Below are positions 1 through 6,710 of a stretch of 25,113 bases of DNA, piece after piece; the stretch's first letter is position 1, and each line of letters begins with the position of its first letter. The stretch is from WFTC01 sp047635955 (lineage in GTDB: Bacteria; Patescibacteriota; Gracilibacteria; UBA1369; 2-02-FULL-48-14). The position numbers were made by a program, and so were the translations under genes. A model generated the notes under the pieces. It searched no databases, was not told the origin of the DNA, and was given only the letters and a program-made list of their open reading frames with translations. The DNA lies in NCBI GenBank assembly GCA_047635955.1, contig JBLIGW010000007.1:1-25113 (forward strand), given 5' to 3'.

Positions 1-73
1 AGATTAAGGCCAGCACACAAACCTGATTCAAAACAGTCAGCTTACTTATAGTCTTCTACTATAAATACATTTT

Positions 74-278
74 ATGTCTGAAAAGTTACTCACAAAGTTG
101 GCAGGAGAGTTAAAAACATTAGATGAAAAAGTTGTTAAAAAGAAGAAAGAGAAACCAGATCTTGATCTCTCCAAGAGAAGCAGTAGAAGTTTTGTCTAAA
201 CTTATTATGATTGATGGCTACGACACCAATGAAGATCTTACTTCTCAGCGCTATCAATATTCGCCTTTGCTAAAATAA
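74..278 (+). pseudogene. possible frameshifted small hypothetical gene
   Basis: An ATG at 74 opens a 41-codon frame, rich in Lys (VVKKKKEKPDLD), that stops at 197-199. Shifting the frame by one base near 160 gives a protein-like continuation (SPREAVEVLSKLIMIDGYD...) running to a TAA at 276-278. Read together they would make a protein of about 67 residues, so I suspect a frame-breaking indel in or near the purine-rich stretch before 160. A TATAAA at 60-65 lies just before the start and overlaps an inverted repeat (TATAGT 47-52, ACTATA 58-63). No family is recognised. The last 40 bases overlap the tail of the opposing gene at 238-408. It may instead be a real 41-residue peptide or chance. Confidence 0.3.
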
Positions 279-408
279 TCCGTACTAATCGCTTTTTGAT
301 AGAATCATCCTCATGAAGCATTTCAAGAAAGTCATCCACAATAGATTCAATCAACTGGTCTAAAGCACTCAGCTGGTCACCGCTAATTTTTTGCTTTTTT
401 GTTGGCAT
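238..408 (-). CDS. 56-residue hypothetical protein, last gene of PH-domain operon
   Basis: ATG at 406-408, TAA at 238-240, 56 residues. The sequence starts MPTKKQKISG and continues as an acidic and then basic amphipathic helix (LDQLIESIVDDFLEMLHEDD, then KKRLVRIILAKAN). It has no membrane segment and no family I recognise. It lies 32 bases after the stop of the Asp-rich gene (441-839) on the same strand, so it is probably the third gene of the operon led by the PH-domain protein. The leader is AT-rich without a Shine-Dalgarno, like its neighbours. Its short length makes the call less certain than for longer genes, but residue composition and operon position both support it. Confidence 0.6.
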   Translation of the reverse strand: MPTKKQKISGDQLSALDQLIESIVDDFLEMLHEDDSIKKRLVRIILAKANIDSAEK

Positions 409-440
409 GGTTATTTATAAATAATAAATACAGTGACAAT

Positions 441-839
441 TTAATCGTTAAAGTTCATTATGACAAGCTTTACACCTCCAGCGCTCGTACCTCCTCCATC
501 AGGAGACTCCACATATCGGAGTAAAGAGTTAATATTCTCGTATTTTGGTTTTGAGCTATCATCATTGTCATTATCATCGTCATCGTCATCGTCACTATCG
601 CCCTTTCCTTTTAATGCTTTCTTAATTTTCTTGTCAGCCTTAGCCATGTTTTCTTCGGTCATGCCACCCCCACTATTAACAATTTTAGGCTTATTCTCCT
701 GAGTACTCTCCTGAATAACTTCCTTGAGGATTTTTCGAATCAACTTGTCTAGGAGATCCACTGAAACCATTGGTACAGAGTCTTCAGGTTCTTTAGACCT
801 TTTGCTAGAATTATTTTGTTGTGTTTTTTTGTGAGCCAT
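441..839 (-). CDS. Asp-rich hypothetical protein (132 aa)
   Basis: A soluble hydrophilic protein with no recognised family. The N-terminus is polar and basic, with a short helix around VDLLDKLIRKILKEVIQE (about residues 27-44). A basic stretch (KADKKIKKALKGKGD) is followed by an almost pure Asp/Asn run (DSDDDDDDDNDNDD, about residues 81-94). The C-terminus is Gly-rich (SPDGGGTSAGG). The basic-then-acidic layout suggests a flexible, possibly cation-binding linker, but that is only a guess. It starts 11 bases after the stop of the PH-domain gene and is presumably co-transcribed with it. The Asp run is encoded by alternating GAC/GAT codons at about 558-600, a simple repeat prone to length change. 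Confidence 0.75.
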   Translation of the reverse strand: MAHKKTQQNNSSKRSKEPEDSVPMVSVDLLDKLIRKILKEVIQESTQENKPKIVNSGGGMTEENMAKADKKIKKALKGKGDSDDDDDDDNDNDDSSKPKYENINSLLRYVESPDGGGTSAGGVKLVIMNFND

Positions 840-850
840 GTGATAAAAAA

Positions 851-1699
851 TTAAATATTATTAAATAAGAAGCCTAAGTCTCCTAGATCATCGGCATTTT
901 TTTTGATTTTAGTTTTAGCTTTTTTGCTCTTATTCATTAACTCCTCAAACTCGCTCTTTTTTATCTTAATAGCACCATATTCACTAGAGTTCTTCTTACC
1001 CTTTTTTTCATCCTTTTTCATGTCAATATAATCTGCTAAAACAAAGTCCCAGAGTGGCTGAATACTTTTCATTATGTCTTCAACTTGAGGTTGATTTTTT
1101 TGATTTGAATTTGTATTTGAATCAGTATTGGCCTTAGACCCTGCAAGCATTGCAACAAGCATATCCATTTTCCCTGAATTTACTGGACTCTCTGATGGAA
1201 CACCATAACTCTGATGTTCACGCTGAAGTTTAAGAATAGTCGTTTGGTATTTATGAGGATGCACAATCTCTTTAATAAAAATTTCCTCATCCTTAGATGC
1301 CGTTTTTATTCGAAGGGTACCAATATTAAATAATGAGTTTAATATGCCTTTTGTTTCATATGTGATCTGATCAATTTTATCTAATGGAACCTCATCTACT
1401 CTTCTTTGAAACAATCCATATTGTTTAATATTTATGAGCCGCTTGTCCGTAATATAAAAACAATTCATTCGAAGTTGAAACCAAATTTTAAATATATAGA
1501 TAGCCAATACACTAAAAACTCCGGCAAGAACAATACTATTCAAACCAGAAATTTTAAAACCAAACCCTGTTCCAATCATGATCAATGCAATCAATGTTAA
1601 CCATAATCCAGAAGGAAGAGCAGCAAGCCAGTGCTTATGAATTTTCTCAATCAACTTCTCTTCTCTTAAGAACTTCGGATAAAAATAATTTGAAAACAT
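851..1699 (-). CDS. membrane protein with bacterial PH (bPH2/DUF304-like) domain
   Basis: 282 residues. Two hydrophobic segments lie at about residues 28-50 and 54-72, followed by a PH-like domain of the bPH2/DUF304 type (about 75-160). Recognisable elements are CFYITDKRLI, VDEVPLDKIDQI and a LFNIGTLRIKT strand. This arrangement (TM pair then PH domain) is typical of YdbS/YdbT-like proteins of poorly known membrane-associated function. The C-terminal third is specific to this protein: an Asn/Ser-rich linker (SNTNSNQKNQ) followed by a Lys-rich tail ending LGDLGFLFNNI. It heads an operon with 441-839 and 238-408 and has a good promoter at 1726-1755. A second PH-domain membrane protein sits at 6072-6659. 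Domain call is fairly firm; function unknown. Confidence 0.8.
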   Translation of the reverse strand: MFSNYFYPKFLREEKLIEKIHKHWLAALPSGLWLTLIALIMIGTGFGFKISGLNSIVLAGVFSVLAIYIFKIWFQLRMNCFYITDKRLINIKQYGLFQRRVDEVPLDKIDQITYETKGILNSLFNIGTLRIKTASKDEEIFIKEIVHPHKYQTTILKLQREHQSYGVPSESPVNSGKMDMLVAMLAGSKANTDSNTNSNQKNQPQVEDIMKSIQPLWDFVLADYIDMKKDEKKGKKNSSEYGAIKIKKSEFEELMNKSKKAKTKIKKNADDLGDLGFLFNNI

Positions 1700-1725
1700 G
1701 CTTGGGATTTATTTAACATCCAACA

Positions 1726-1755
1726 ATAATAGCACACAGTCACGTGCCTTGTCAA
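1726..1755 (-). promoter_or_regulatory. sigma70-type promoter of the PH-domain operon
   Basis: Read on the minus strand: TTGACA (1750-1755), an 18-base spacer, then TATTAT (1726-1731) preceded by TGC, an extended -10. The start codon is at 1699. Just upstream are short direct repeats of ATAGTGCA. Assignment is by consensus match and position only. Confidence 0.65.
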
Positions 1756-1793
1756 CGCTATTGCACTATTGCACTATAGGCAGAAAGAAGGGT

Positions 1794-2150
1794 CTACAGT
1801 GAATTCTGTATCAGCTCAAAGTGAAGATCTATACCTGTAGGACCACCACTAGTCATACCCGTATTTCCCATTTTTACAATAACTTGCCCAGCAATCACAT
1901 ACTAGTCCTCAAAATGTGCATAAAGCGTTACAGCGCTATCTTCATGCTCGATAATAAGGTGATTTCCATAACCTCCATTCCACCCTTTCTTTGCAAGATA
2001 ACAGTACCAAGATCTGCTGCAAGAGCATCAGGTTTATTTGGATTCGCTATATCTAGAGCAGCATGTTCAAGTACATTTTCCTGCAGAGCAATATTAAAAG
2101 ATTTTGACCGATAAAGTGCAACAACTAAACGATTGATACAAAAGTAAATC
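1794..2150 (-). pseudogene. degraded M23-family (LytM-type) metallopeptidase
   Basis: Translating the minus strand in pieces gives a recognisable M23 peptidase C-domain. HAALDIANPNKPDALAADLG (the HxxxD zinc motif; His codon at 2063-2065) is followed, after a frameshift near 1975-2005, by GWNGGYGNHLIIEHED and TLYAHFED. An in-frame TAG lies at 1902-1904, then VIAGQVIVKMGNTG and finally GIDLHFELIQNSL with a stop at 1794-1796. In active enzymes the second motif is HxH; here the first His is Asp (DLH). A frameshift, an internal stop and a lost catalytic His mean the gene is dead. Such enzymes cut peptidoglycan cross-links in the periplasm. The 5' end is not defined; the readable part begins around 2150. 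Confidence 0.75.
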
Positions 2151-2212
2151 AGAATGAATTATCACTAATTTTAATTTTCCTGATTTTGTAATCATAGCAT
2201 ATTGATTTGTTC

Positions 2213-2241
2213 TTGTGACTCCAGTAGTAAATATATATAAT
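2213..2241 (+). promoter_or_regulatory. sigma70-type promoter of the 69-aa gene
   Basis: TTGTGA (2213-2218), a 17-base spacer and a perfect TATAAT (2236-2241), placing transcription start about 20 bases before the ATG at 2271. The leader is nearly all A/T with no Shine-Dalgarno. Confidence 0.65.
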
Positions 2242-2270
2242 TTACTCACTAATTTAATAATTTAATTTTC

Positions 2271-2480
2271 ATGGATAAAAACACCACTCAACAGTCAAAA
2301 ACTGAGCTGATGAAAGCTCTCAGTGAAATAACCGTAAGGATAGCCAAAGAAGGGAACACAGATGCTATTGAAGATGAACTAGATAGGCTAGAAGATGCAA
2401 TAGGTTTATTGAAAAAGAGTGGGAAACTTTCAGACAATGAGATGAAAGAGTTGGAAGATGCTTTAGATGCAGTATCATAA
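2271..2480 (+). CDS. small acidic helical protein (69 aa)
   Basis: 69 residues, ending in TAA. It looks all-helical and acidic: MKALSEITVRIAKEG, then DAIEDELDRLEDAIGLLKKS, then LSDNEMKELEDALDAVS. Leu/Ile spacing in the middle segment suggests a short coiled coil or helical hairpin. It has no membrane segment and no recognised family. It is a self-contained transcription unit, with its own promoter at 2213-2241 and a hairpin terminator starting 30 bases after the stop. It is one of several small acidic genes in this region but shows no clear similarity to the paralogous pair at 2804 and 6711. Confidence 0.7.
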   Translation: MDKNTTQQSKTELMKALSEITVRIAKEGNTDAIEDELDRLEDAIGLLKKSGKLSDNEMKELEDALDAVS

Positions 2481-2510
2481 TCTGCTAAGCTCCCCAAGCT
2501 ATTAAAACTC

Positions 2511-2549
2511 AAAACAAGCAAAAAACAAATCTTTGCTTGTTTTTTGCTT
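2511..2549 (+). terminator. intrinsic terminator after the 69-aa gene
   Basis: A 12-base perfect stem (AAAACAAGCAAA 2511-2522 with TTTGCTTGTTTT 2532-2543) around a 9-base loop, followed by further T. The stem is AT-rich, so it may be weak; an alternative 13-base pairing shifted by a few bases is also possible. Confidence 0.6.
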
Positions 2550-2803
2550 ACAAGAACTTACCCGCCTATTAAAAAAGGGGCATTGGTGTTATGCGATAGT
2601 GCTTTAGTATAATTCGTAAGGATTAGCTAACCTTCATAAGCCATTTTGTGAACAGTTTTTTCTTAAGCTGTAAGTACGCTTGTGTAGATTTCACGTGCGG
2701 AGCTCACCGATGTTATCTTGTGTTTCATGTCTTGTTAGTCATAAGACTTTACTACGTAGACAATTAAGAATAATATATTAGTATTATCAATTTAAACCAT
2801 GCT
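2550..2803. other. intergenic region with little recognisable content
   Basis: A perfect TATAAT occurs at 2608-2613 on the plus strand but without a good -35, about 190 bases before the next start codon. No convincing protein remnant was found on either strand, apart from a short minus-strand open stretch reading VKSTQAYLQLKKKLFTKW that I could not assign. The promoter of the 2804 gene is not clear. Confidence 0.4.
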
Positions 2804-3058
2804 ATGTCAGAATTAAAAAAAACATCTAAAGCTGATCTAAATAAACAGATTGAGGCTTTTCTTAAAACTGCTGCGAAATTTGAGCAAAGAATTTTAGCTG
2901 AACCTTTACTTCGAGAGGGTGATGAATTTGAAAATGAAATATCTGTCTTTGAAGATGAAGTCAAAAATTTCTCAGATACAAATGAAGTTGCATTGAGTAA
3001 AGATCAAGAAGCAGTTTTGGATTATATTCTTAAGAAACTAGGAATTATTTCAGGTTAG
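2804..3058 (+). CDS. small acidic protein, paralogue of 6711-6971 (84 aa)
   Basis: 84 residues, TAG stop. The N-terminus is basic (MSELKKTSKADLNKQ) and the rest acidic, with an LREGDEFENEISVFEDEVKN segment and the C-terminal signature YILKKLGIISG. It is clearly related to the minus-strand gene at 6711-6971: by eye 34 of the last 51 residues are identical and both end LKKLGIISG. No outside family is recognised. Predicted soluble and helical. Two copies kept in different operons suggest a conserved, probably binding or regulatory, role; this is inference. No Shine-Dalgarno is visible. Confidence 0.8.
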   Translation: MSELKKTSKADLNKQIEAFLKTAAKFEQRILAEPLLREGDEFENEISVFEDEVKNFSDTNEVALSKDQEAVLDYILKKLGIISG

Positions 3059-3139
3059 ACCCAAGGCCAATGTTCCTTTTTCCTTAAGGTTGCAGGAATT
3101 CAGGTCCAACACTTGCGCCAGCAACCATACTTAATATTA

Positions 3140-3257
3140 TTTTACAGAGAGCAAAGCTCCATATTGTTTCAAAACAATATGGAGTAAATCTTCCAAGTTA
3201 TTGCTCTTTCAATTTGCGATATTGACTGTCAAGCCTTGGACTTAGCTCTCTGAAAAA
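3140..3257. mobile_element. possible 118-bp miniature inverted-repeat element
   Basis: The ends are near-perfect inverted repeats: TTTTACAGAGAGC at 3140-3152, and at 3245-3257 the complement reading GCTCTCTGAAAAA (12 of 13 pair). Inside is a strong hairpin, CTCCATATTGTTT (3157-3169) and its exact complement (3172-3184). No coding capacity. It lies between two convergent genes, so it could equally be a structured terminator region. No target-site duplication was established. Confidence 0.35.
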
Positions 3258-3332
3258 TCATATCTTTAGCTTTATGGATCAGATTTCAGATTATCCTCTT
3301 GCACTTGAAGTGTAACCTGAATTGCTCAAGAC

Positions 3333-4451
3333 CTAAGCTACCTTAGACTTAAATCCTCCCAGCGTCTCTTTGAAGTACTTCTTCTTCAGACGTAGGCTGT
3401 AAATCCATACGGCCAATGATGCGCCGGTACTATCATTGTTCATGATCGCACCTTCAATCGCAAAGTCGAGGTAAGAATCTGGTGTCCAAATTCCAAGACT
3501 TCGGATCAAGATATTCGCAAGTAGAATGAAGATCACCATTAGCAAATTCGCAATTTGGAATGGATTACTCGCAAACTCTTTCATTCCCGCCTTAAAGCCA
3601 TGTTTCTTTACGTAATGACGCATGGAAACAAAGGCACCTCCCCAGTTATCCGCATTGGAATAAGCTGAAGCATAAAACGCTCCCCAAATTCCTGTAGGTT
3701 CAACACCCAACTGGACACTGACTAGATGAAGAATTGGACCAACCATCGTTCCAATCAGGGTTCCATAAACAAAACTCATCATACTTGAACCTCCTTCTTC
3801 TCCTTTCTCCTCATCAGCATTCTCTTCTTTGTGAGCATCAGCCGCTTCCTTTCCTTTAAAGAAACGAATGATCAAAACAACCACAAAGCCTCCCAGGGTA
3901 TCCCCCGCTCCTGCAACGAAACGAACCAAACCTTCAAGAAAGCCTGAAATTTTGAAGAATTTATCAAAGAAATACCCCGTCAATACTCCCAAAATCCACC
4001 CGAATAGGATTCCAAAAGTCAGGGACTCGTAATCGTTCAGCTCCTTTTCTTCAATTTTATCCTGAAGTTTTTTGAGCACTCCTTGATAATTATCGTGCCA
4101 TTTATTGAGTTCGGTTTTTGTATCAGATGGAAACTGTTCAAAACCAGCGCCATGGAAACCAAGCTCATAAGTGAACGAGATTGGTCCTGATGCAAAAGCC
4201 GCATCCAATTTCTTATTAGACAAACGAGATAAACGCATTTTAAGTACGTCTTTCGGTTTCATAGATATAAGATTTCTCAGTTTGTTCTTCCAAGTATGAG
4301 TCAACTCATCTCTATCAACAAAACTAATGATCTTTTTCTTCTCTCTTGCCTCACGTCGTGCCGCTTTATTTTTAGCACTTTTAAACTCCAATAGAGAGAT
4401 GTCTTCTGCGAAAGAAGCAAGCGAAGAGTGTTCTTGTGGATCAATTACCAT
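3333..4451 (-). CDS. multi-pass membrane protein of unknown function (372 aa)
   Basis: 372 residues, not recognised. The N-terminal ~140 residues are soluble and basic (AARREAREKKKIISFVDRDE) and end in a charged helix (KLQDKIEEKELNDYES). Hydrophobic segments follow at about 145-165 (LTFGILFGWILGVLTGYFF), 175-200, 225-250 and 305-325. A highly acidic loop (AHKEENADEEKGEEGG) separates the second and third. The C-terminus is basic. It follows the TauE/SafE permease gene with a 20-base gap, so the two are very likely co-transcribed; it may be a partner of that permease or use the same signal. The Gly-rich helices would suit a channel or transporter, but nothing identifies one. TAG stop. Confidence 0.7.
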   Translation of the reverse strand: MVIDPQEHSSLASFAEDISLLEFKSAKNKAARREAREKKKIISFVDRDELTHTWKNKLRNLISMKPKDVLKMRLSRLSNKKLDAAFASGPISFTYELGFHGAGFEQFPSDTKTELNKWHDNYQGVLKKLQDKIEEKELNDYESLTFGILFGWILGVLTGYFFDKFFKISGFLEGLVRFVAGAGDTLGGFVVVLIIRFFKGKEAADAHKEENADEEKGEEGGSSMMSFVYGTLIGTMVGPILHLVSVQLGVEPTGIWGAFYASAYSNADNWGGAFVSMRHYVKKHGFKAGMKEFASNPFQIANLLMVIFILLANILIRSLGIWTPDSYLDFAIEGAIMNNDSTGASLAVWIYSLRLKKKYFKETLGGFKSKVA

Positions 4452-4471
4452 GATAAATACAGTTAGTTTTT

Positions 4472-5299
4472 CTAGATAAAGACATTAAATGTCATGAATA
4501 GAGCTGAAAACAGAAGTAAACCATTGAACGCAAACTTGAGCTTCACTCCAGATACACCTTTGACTAGATAAGCTCCAAATAGGCCACCAAGAATTCCACC
4601 AATTGCTAAGGCGGGAAGGATACTAAGATCTACATTACCCAAGAGGTAATGATGAACCGCACCTGCAAGGGAAGCAAACATAACTACAAATAAACTATTA
4701 CCAATCGCACTCTTAATGGGCATCTTCCCCATTACTATCAAAAGTGGAACCAGTATGAATCCACCACCAACTCCAAAGATTCCGCTCAGAAGCCCCACAA
4801 GTGATCCCATAAAAATAAGCTTAGGCAGTCCTAGGATTGCCTTTTCATCACTCATAGTAACTTTTGACTCAGCTAATGAAACTTTTTCACCCTTCTCTGC
4901 CGCTTCAGCCAATTGCTTTCTGAAGCGTTGAGCAGAAACATGCACGTATATGAAGTAGGCAGAAGTAAGAAGCATAAGCGCTGCAAACGTTGCTGTCAGT
5001 CCACTTTCAGTGAACAATGAACCAATCACAACCCCCAGTTGAACCATTAATACAGCTATTAAGGCTAGAGGTAATGATCGCTTAAGATCAATATTCTTGT
5101 AAGTAAAATGTTTATACGATCCAGCTAGACTCGTAAAGAAAATCATAGCTAAACTTGTACCCACTGCCGTATGAATGGGCACACCAAGTAAAAGTAAGAT
5201 AGGAACTAGTATGAATCCACCTCCAATTCCAAATAGCCCAGAGAGGGTTCCTACGGAAAGTCCAACGGCTGTGTATAATAGAATTTGTGTTAGGTCCAT
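4472..5299 (-). CDS. TauE/SafE-family permease
   Basis: 275 residues, the usual length for this family of putative anion exporters or permeases (sulfite, sulfoacetate and related organosulfur compounds in known members). The internal duplication typical of the family is obvious: SGLFGIGGGFILVPILLLLG near residue 20 and SGIFGVGGGFILVPLLIVMG near residue 170, each followed by a helix with an AxGxSL motif and then SLAG. About eight membrane helices are expected. A charged cytoplasmic-type loop (about 125-155) separates the halves. First gene of a two-gene operon with 3333-4451; its promoter at 5325-5353 overlaps an inverted repeat. Substrate cannot be read from the sequence. Confidence 0.88.
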   Translation of the reverse strand: MDLTQILLYTAVGLSVGTLSGLFGIGGGFILVPILLLLGVPIHTAVGTSLAMIFFTSLAGSYKHFTYKNIDLKRSLPLALIAVLMVQLGVVIGSLFTESGLTATFAALMLLTSAYFIYVHVSAQRFRKQLAEAAEKGEKVSLAESKVTMSDEKAILGLPKLIFMGSLVGLLSGIFGVGGGFILVPLLIVMGKMPIKSAIGNSLFVVMFASLAGAVHHYLLGNVDLSILPALAIGGILGGLFGAYLVKGVSGVKLKFAFNGLLLFSALFMTFNVFI

Positions 5300-5324
5300 G
5301 AGTGATATTTGTTACCAAGCGGTT

Positions 5325-5353
5325 AATATACTACATTATTGAGCTACTGTCAA
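5325..5353 (-). promoter_or_regulatory. promoter of the TauE/SafE operon
   Basis: Read on the minus strand: consensus TTGACA (5348-5353), 17-base spacer, TATATT (5325-5330), about 26 bases from the start codon. The -35 lies inside the inverted repeat at 5340-5366. Confidence 0.7.
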
Positions 5354-5366
5354 GCTATGTAGCTCA
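5340..5366. promoter_or_regulatory. operator-like inverted repeat over the TauE promoter
   Basis: Perfect 8-base arms TGAGCTAC (5340-5347) and GTAGCTCA (5359-5366) separated by 11 bases that contain the -35 box. The placement suggests a repressor site; the regulator is unknown. Confidence 0.5.
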
Positions 5367-5447
5367 GCCTTGTAATAATAGCGAATTGGGCTTTTAAAAA
5401 CAAGTCTCTAACAGGTTAAAATGTCGGGAAATGGGTATATTAAGCCA

Positions 5448-5792
5448 TTAACTCAGTGCGCCGAAAAGTGACGCATACATTGACTCAACTCCTTTCTCCT
5501 CGTCTAATTTTTCATATGCATTTTTTAATGCACCGGCATCAACTAAACCATGTTTGTCGGGTTCTAGAGAAAAACCAGATACTTCAGCTTGTTGTGACGG
5601 AGTTGTGACGGCTTCTACCGGCTCACTATTAGCTTCAACATATTCCGAACTGGGCACCAGTTCATCTCGAAGATTAGCACGTTCTTTAAGTGTGCGATCA
5701 ACACCTTCCAATTCAAGAGAGAGCTTTTTTTCTGATTCCTTAGCTTTCTCACGCCCTTTCTCGGGGCTTGAACCTAGTTTATCTAATGCCAT
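5448..5792 (-). CDS. charged hypothetical protein (114 aa)
   Basis: 114 residues, hydrophilic throughout. An N-terminal Lys/Glu-rich helix (KGREKAKESEKKLSLELEGV) is followed by a low-complexity acidic/Ser/Thr linker (SSEYVEANSEPVEAVTTPS), then a C-terminal segment with a short hydrophobic end (ESMYASLFGALS). No signal peptide, membrane helix or known domain. Single-gene transcription unit with a good promoter at 5822-5850 and an inverted repeat upstream. Function unknown. Confidence 0.65.
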   Translation of the reverse strand: MALDKLGSSPEKGREKAKESEKKLSLELEGVDRTLKERANLRDELVPSSEYVEANSEPVEAVTTPSQQAEVSGFSLEPDKHGLVDAGALKNAYEKLDEEKGVESMYASLFGALS

Positions 5793-5821
5793 AACAAATT
5801 TGTTTATGTTTAAATCTAATC

Positions 5822-5850
5822 AGTATAGCAAAAAAACCCCCTCTGATCAA
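5822..5850 (-). promoter_or_regulatory. sigma70-type promoter of the 114-aa gene
   Basis: Read on the minus strand: TTGATC (5845-5850), 17-base spacer, TATACT (5822-5827) preceded by TGC (extended -10). The start codon is at 5792. Confidence 0.65.
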
Positions 5851-5862
5851 GTATAGCTATAG

Positions 5863-5879
5863 CAGTGTAGTATACACTG
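5863..5879. promoter_or_regulatory. operator-like inverted repeat upstream of 5448-5792
   Basis: Perfect palindrome with 7-base arms CAGTGTA and TACACTG around GTA, 12 bases beyond the -35 box of the promoter at 5822-5850. The position would suit an activator or an upstream operator. Confidence 0.45.
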
Positions 5880-5883
5880 ACCT

Positions 5884-6035
5884 TCAAGTCGCAAGAATGC
5901 CACTCCAAATGAAGCAGCACTTGGCATCTTTTAAACCAATTATCTGAAAATAAACCTCTTTCACCCCTTCTCGTATGTTTCCAGCTATATCTTTACCAGA
6001 CTTATCACTCCAGTACTCAGCTTCATTAGCAAATC
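5884..6035 (-). pseudogene. unidentified reading-frame remnant
   Basis: A 50-codon open stretch on the minus strand with protein-like composition (NEAEYWSDKSGKDIAGN, IREGVKEVYFQIIGLKDAK) and a TGA stop at 5884-5886. It has no ATG, so it is either the tail of a lost gene or chance. It lies just beyond the stop of the PH-domain gene at 6072. No family recognised. An 11-base odd palindrome (ACTACTGTAGT, 6038-6048) sits at its upstream edge. Confidence 0.25.
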
Positions 6036-6071
6036 ATACTACTGTAGTGTTTACTAACTCTAAGTACAAAC

Positions 6072-6659
6072 TTATCCAACTCTGGATCGTTCTTTTTGCT
6101 TCGCAAAATAGTCAGTAAGCAACTCACTCAATGCATTTTTAATATCTTCTCTACTACTAACACTTGTACTCTGACTGATTTCTAATTGTTTTTTATGAAA
6201 TAAGTCAGCTATTAACTTAGGACTTCTAATTCGCTCAAAAATTACTGGATCAAATCCTAAACGATGAATTTCAATTGTCCCATAACCTAAAACCAATTGG
6301 TGGATACCTTGAACGGTATATGGGCAACCTCGGACATCTTCATATCCAAGTCGAACGACTGAGGAATGATCTAGAACCCCATTCCAGTGAGTAATAATTA
6401 CATGTTTCTGACAGAAAATTAAGGCTCGCATATTACGAACAAAAGCATTTCTAACTAGTCCAATAAAAAAAGTAAGTATAAATATTGGTAAAAAGTATGA
6501 TCTATCAATAAATGCAGCTATTGTTGCGGCCAATAATGCTACTGCAACAACAGCAATCATAGGTTTTACAAGAAAGACATGATGCTCATAGTAAACTCTC
6601 TCGATAATATCATCGGGTTGGAGGAAGCGACGAAAAAGTATTTTCTGGGATATATTCAT
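6072..6659 (-). CDS. second PH-domain (bPH2-like) membrane protein (195 aa)
   Basis: 195 residues. Two membrane segments at about residues 31-50 and 53-68 are followed by a PH-like domain (about 70-160): ALIFCQKHVIITHWNGVL, then VVRLGYEDVRGC, then LVLGYGTIEIHRL. The last piece is the conserved strand that reads GxGTIxI in bPH2/DUF304 proteins. The tail is charged (REDIKNALSELLTDYFAKQK). Same architecture as 851-1699 without the Asn-rich extension. It is the last gene of the run that begins with the DUF202-like gene at 9159, separated from the acidic paralogue (6711-6971) by 51 bases. The role of these proteins is poorly understood; membrane homeostasis is a guess. Confidence 0.72.
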   Translation of the reverse strand: MNISQKILFRRFLQPDDIIERVYYEHHVFLVKPMIAVVAVALLAATIAAFIDRSYFLPIFILTFFIGLVRNAFVRNMRALIFCQKHVIITHWNGVLDHSSVVRLGYEDVRGCPYTVQGIHQLVLGYGTIEIHRLGFDPVIFERIRSPKLIADLFHKKQLEISQSTSVSSREDIKNALSELLTDYFAKQKERSRVG

Positions 6660-6710
6660 CTCTTAGTAGTAAAATATAATCAAACTGGCGAAGCTATAAG
6701 AGTACAAATC

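Noticed and set aside
460..702. Open plus-strand frame rich in Ser
   Set aside because: It is the antisense of the Asp-rich gene; the Ser run is the complement of the GAT/GAC codons.
1821..2114. 97-codon plus-strand frame
   Set aside because: Antisense of the degraded M23 peptidase, which explains the region much better.
5112..5318. 68-codon minus-strand frame in front of the permease
   Set aside because: Out-of-frame shadow of the TauE/SafE gene start.
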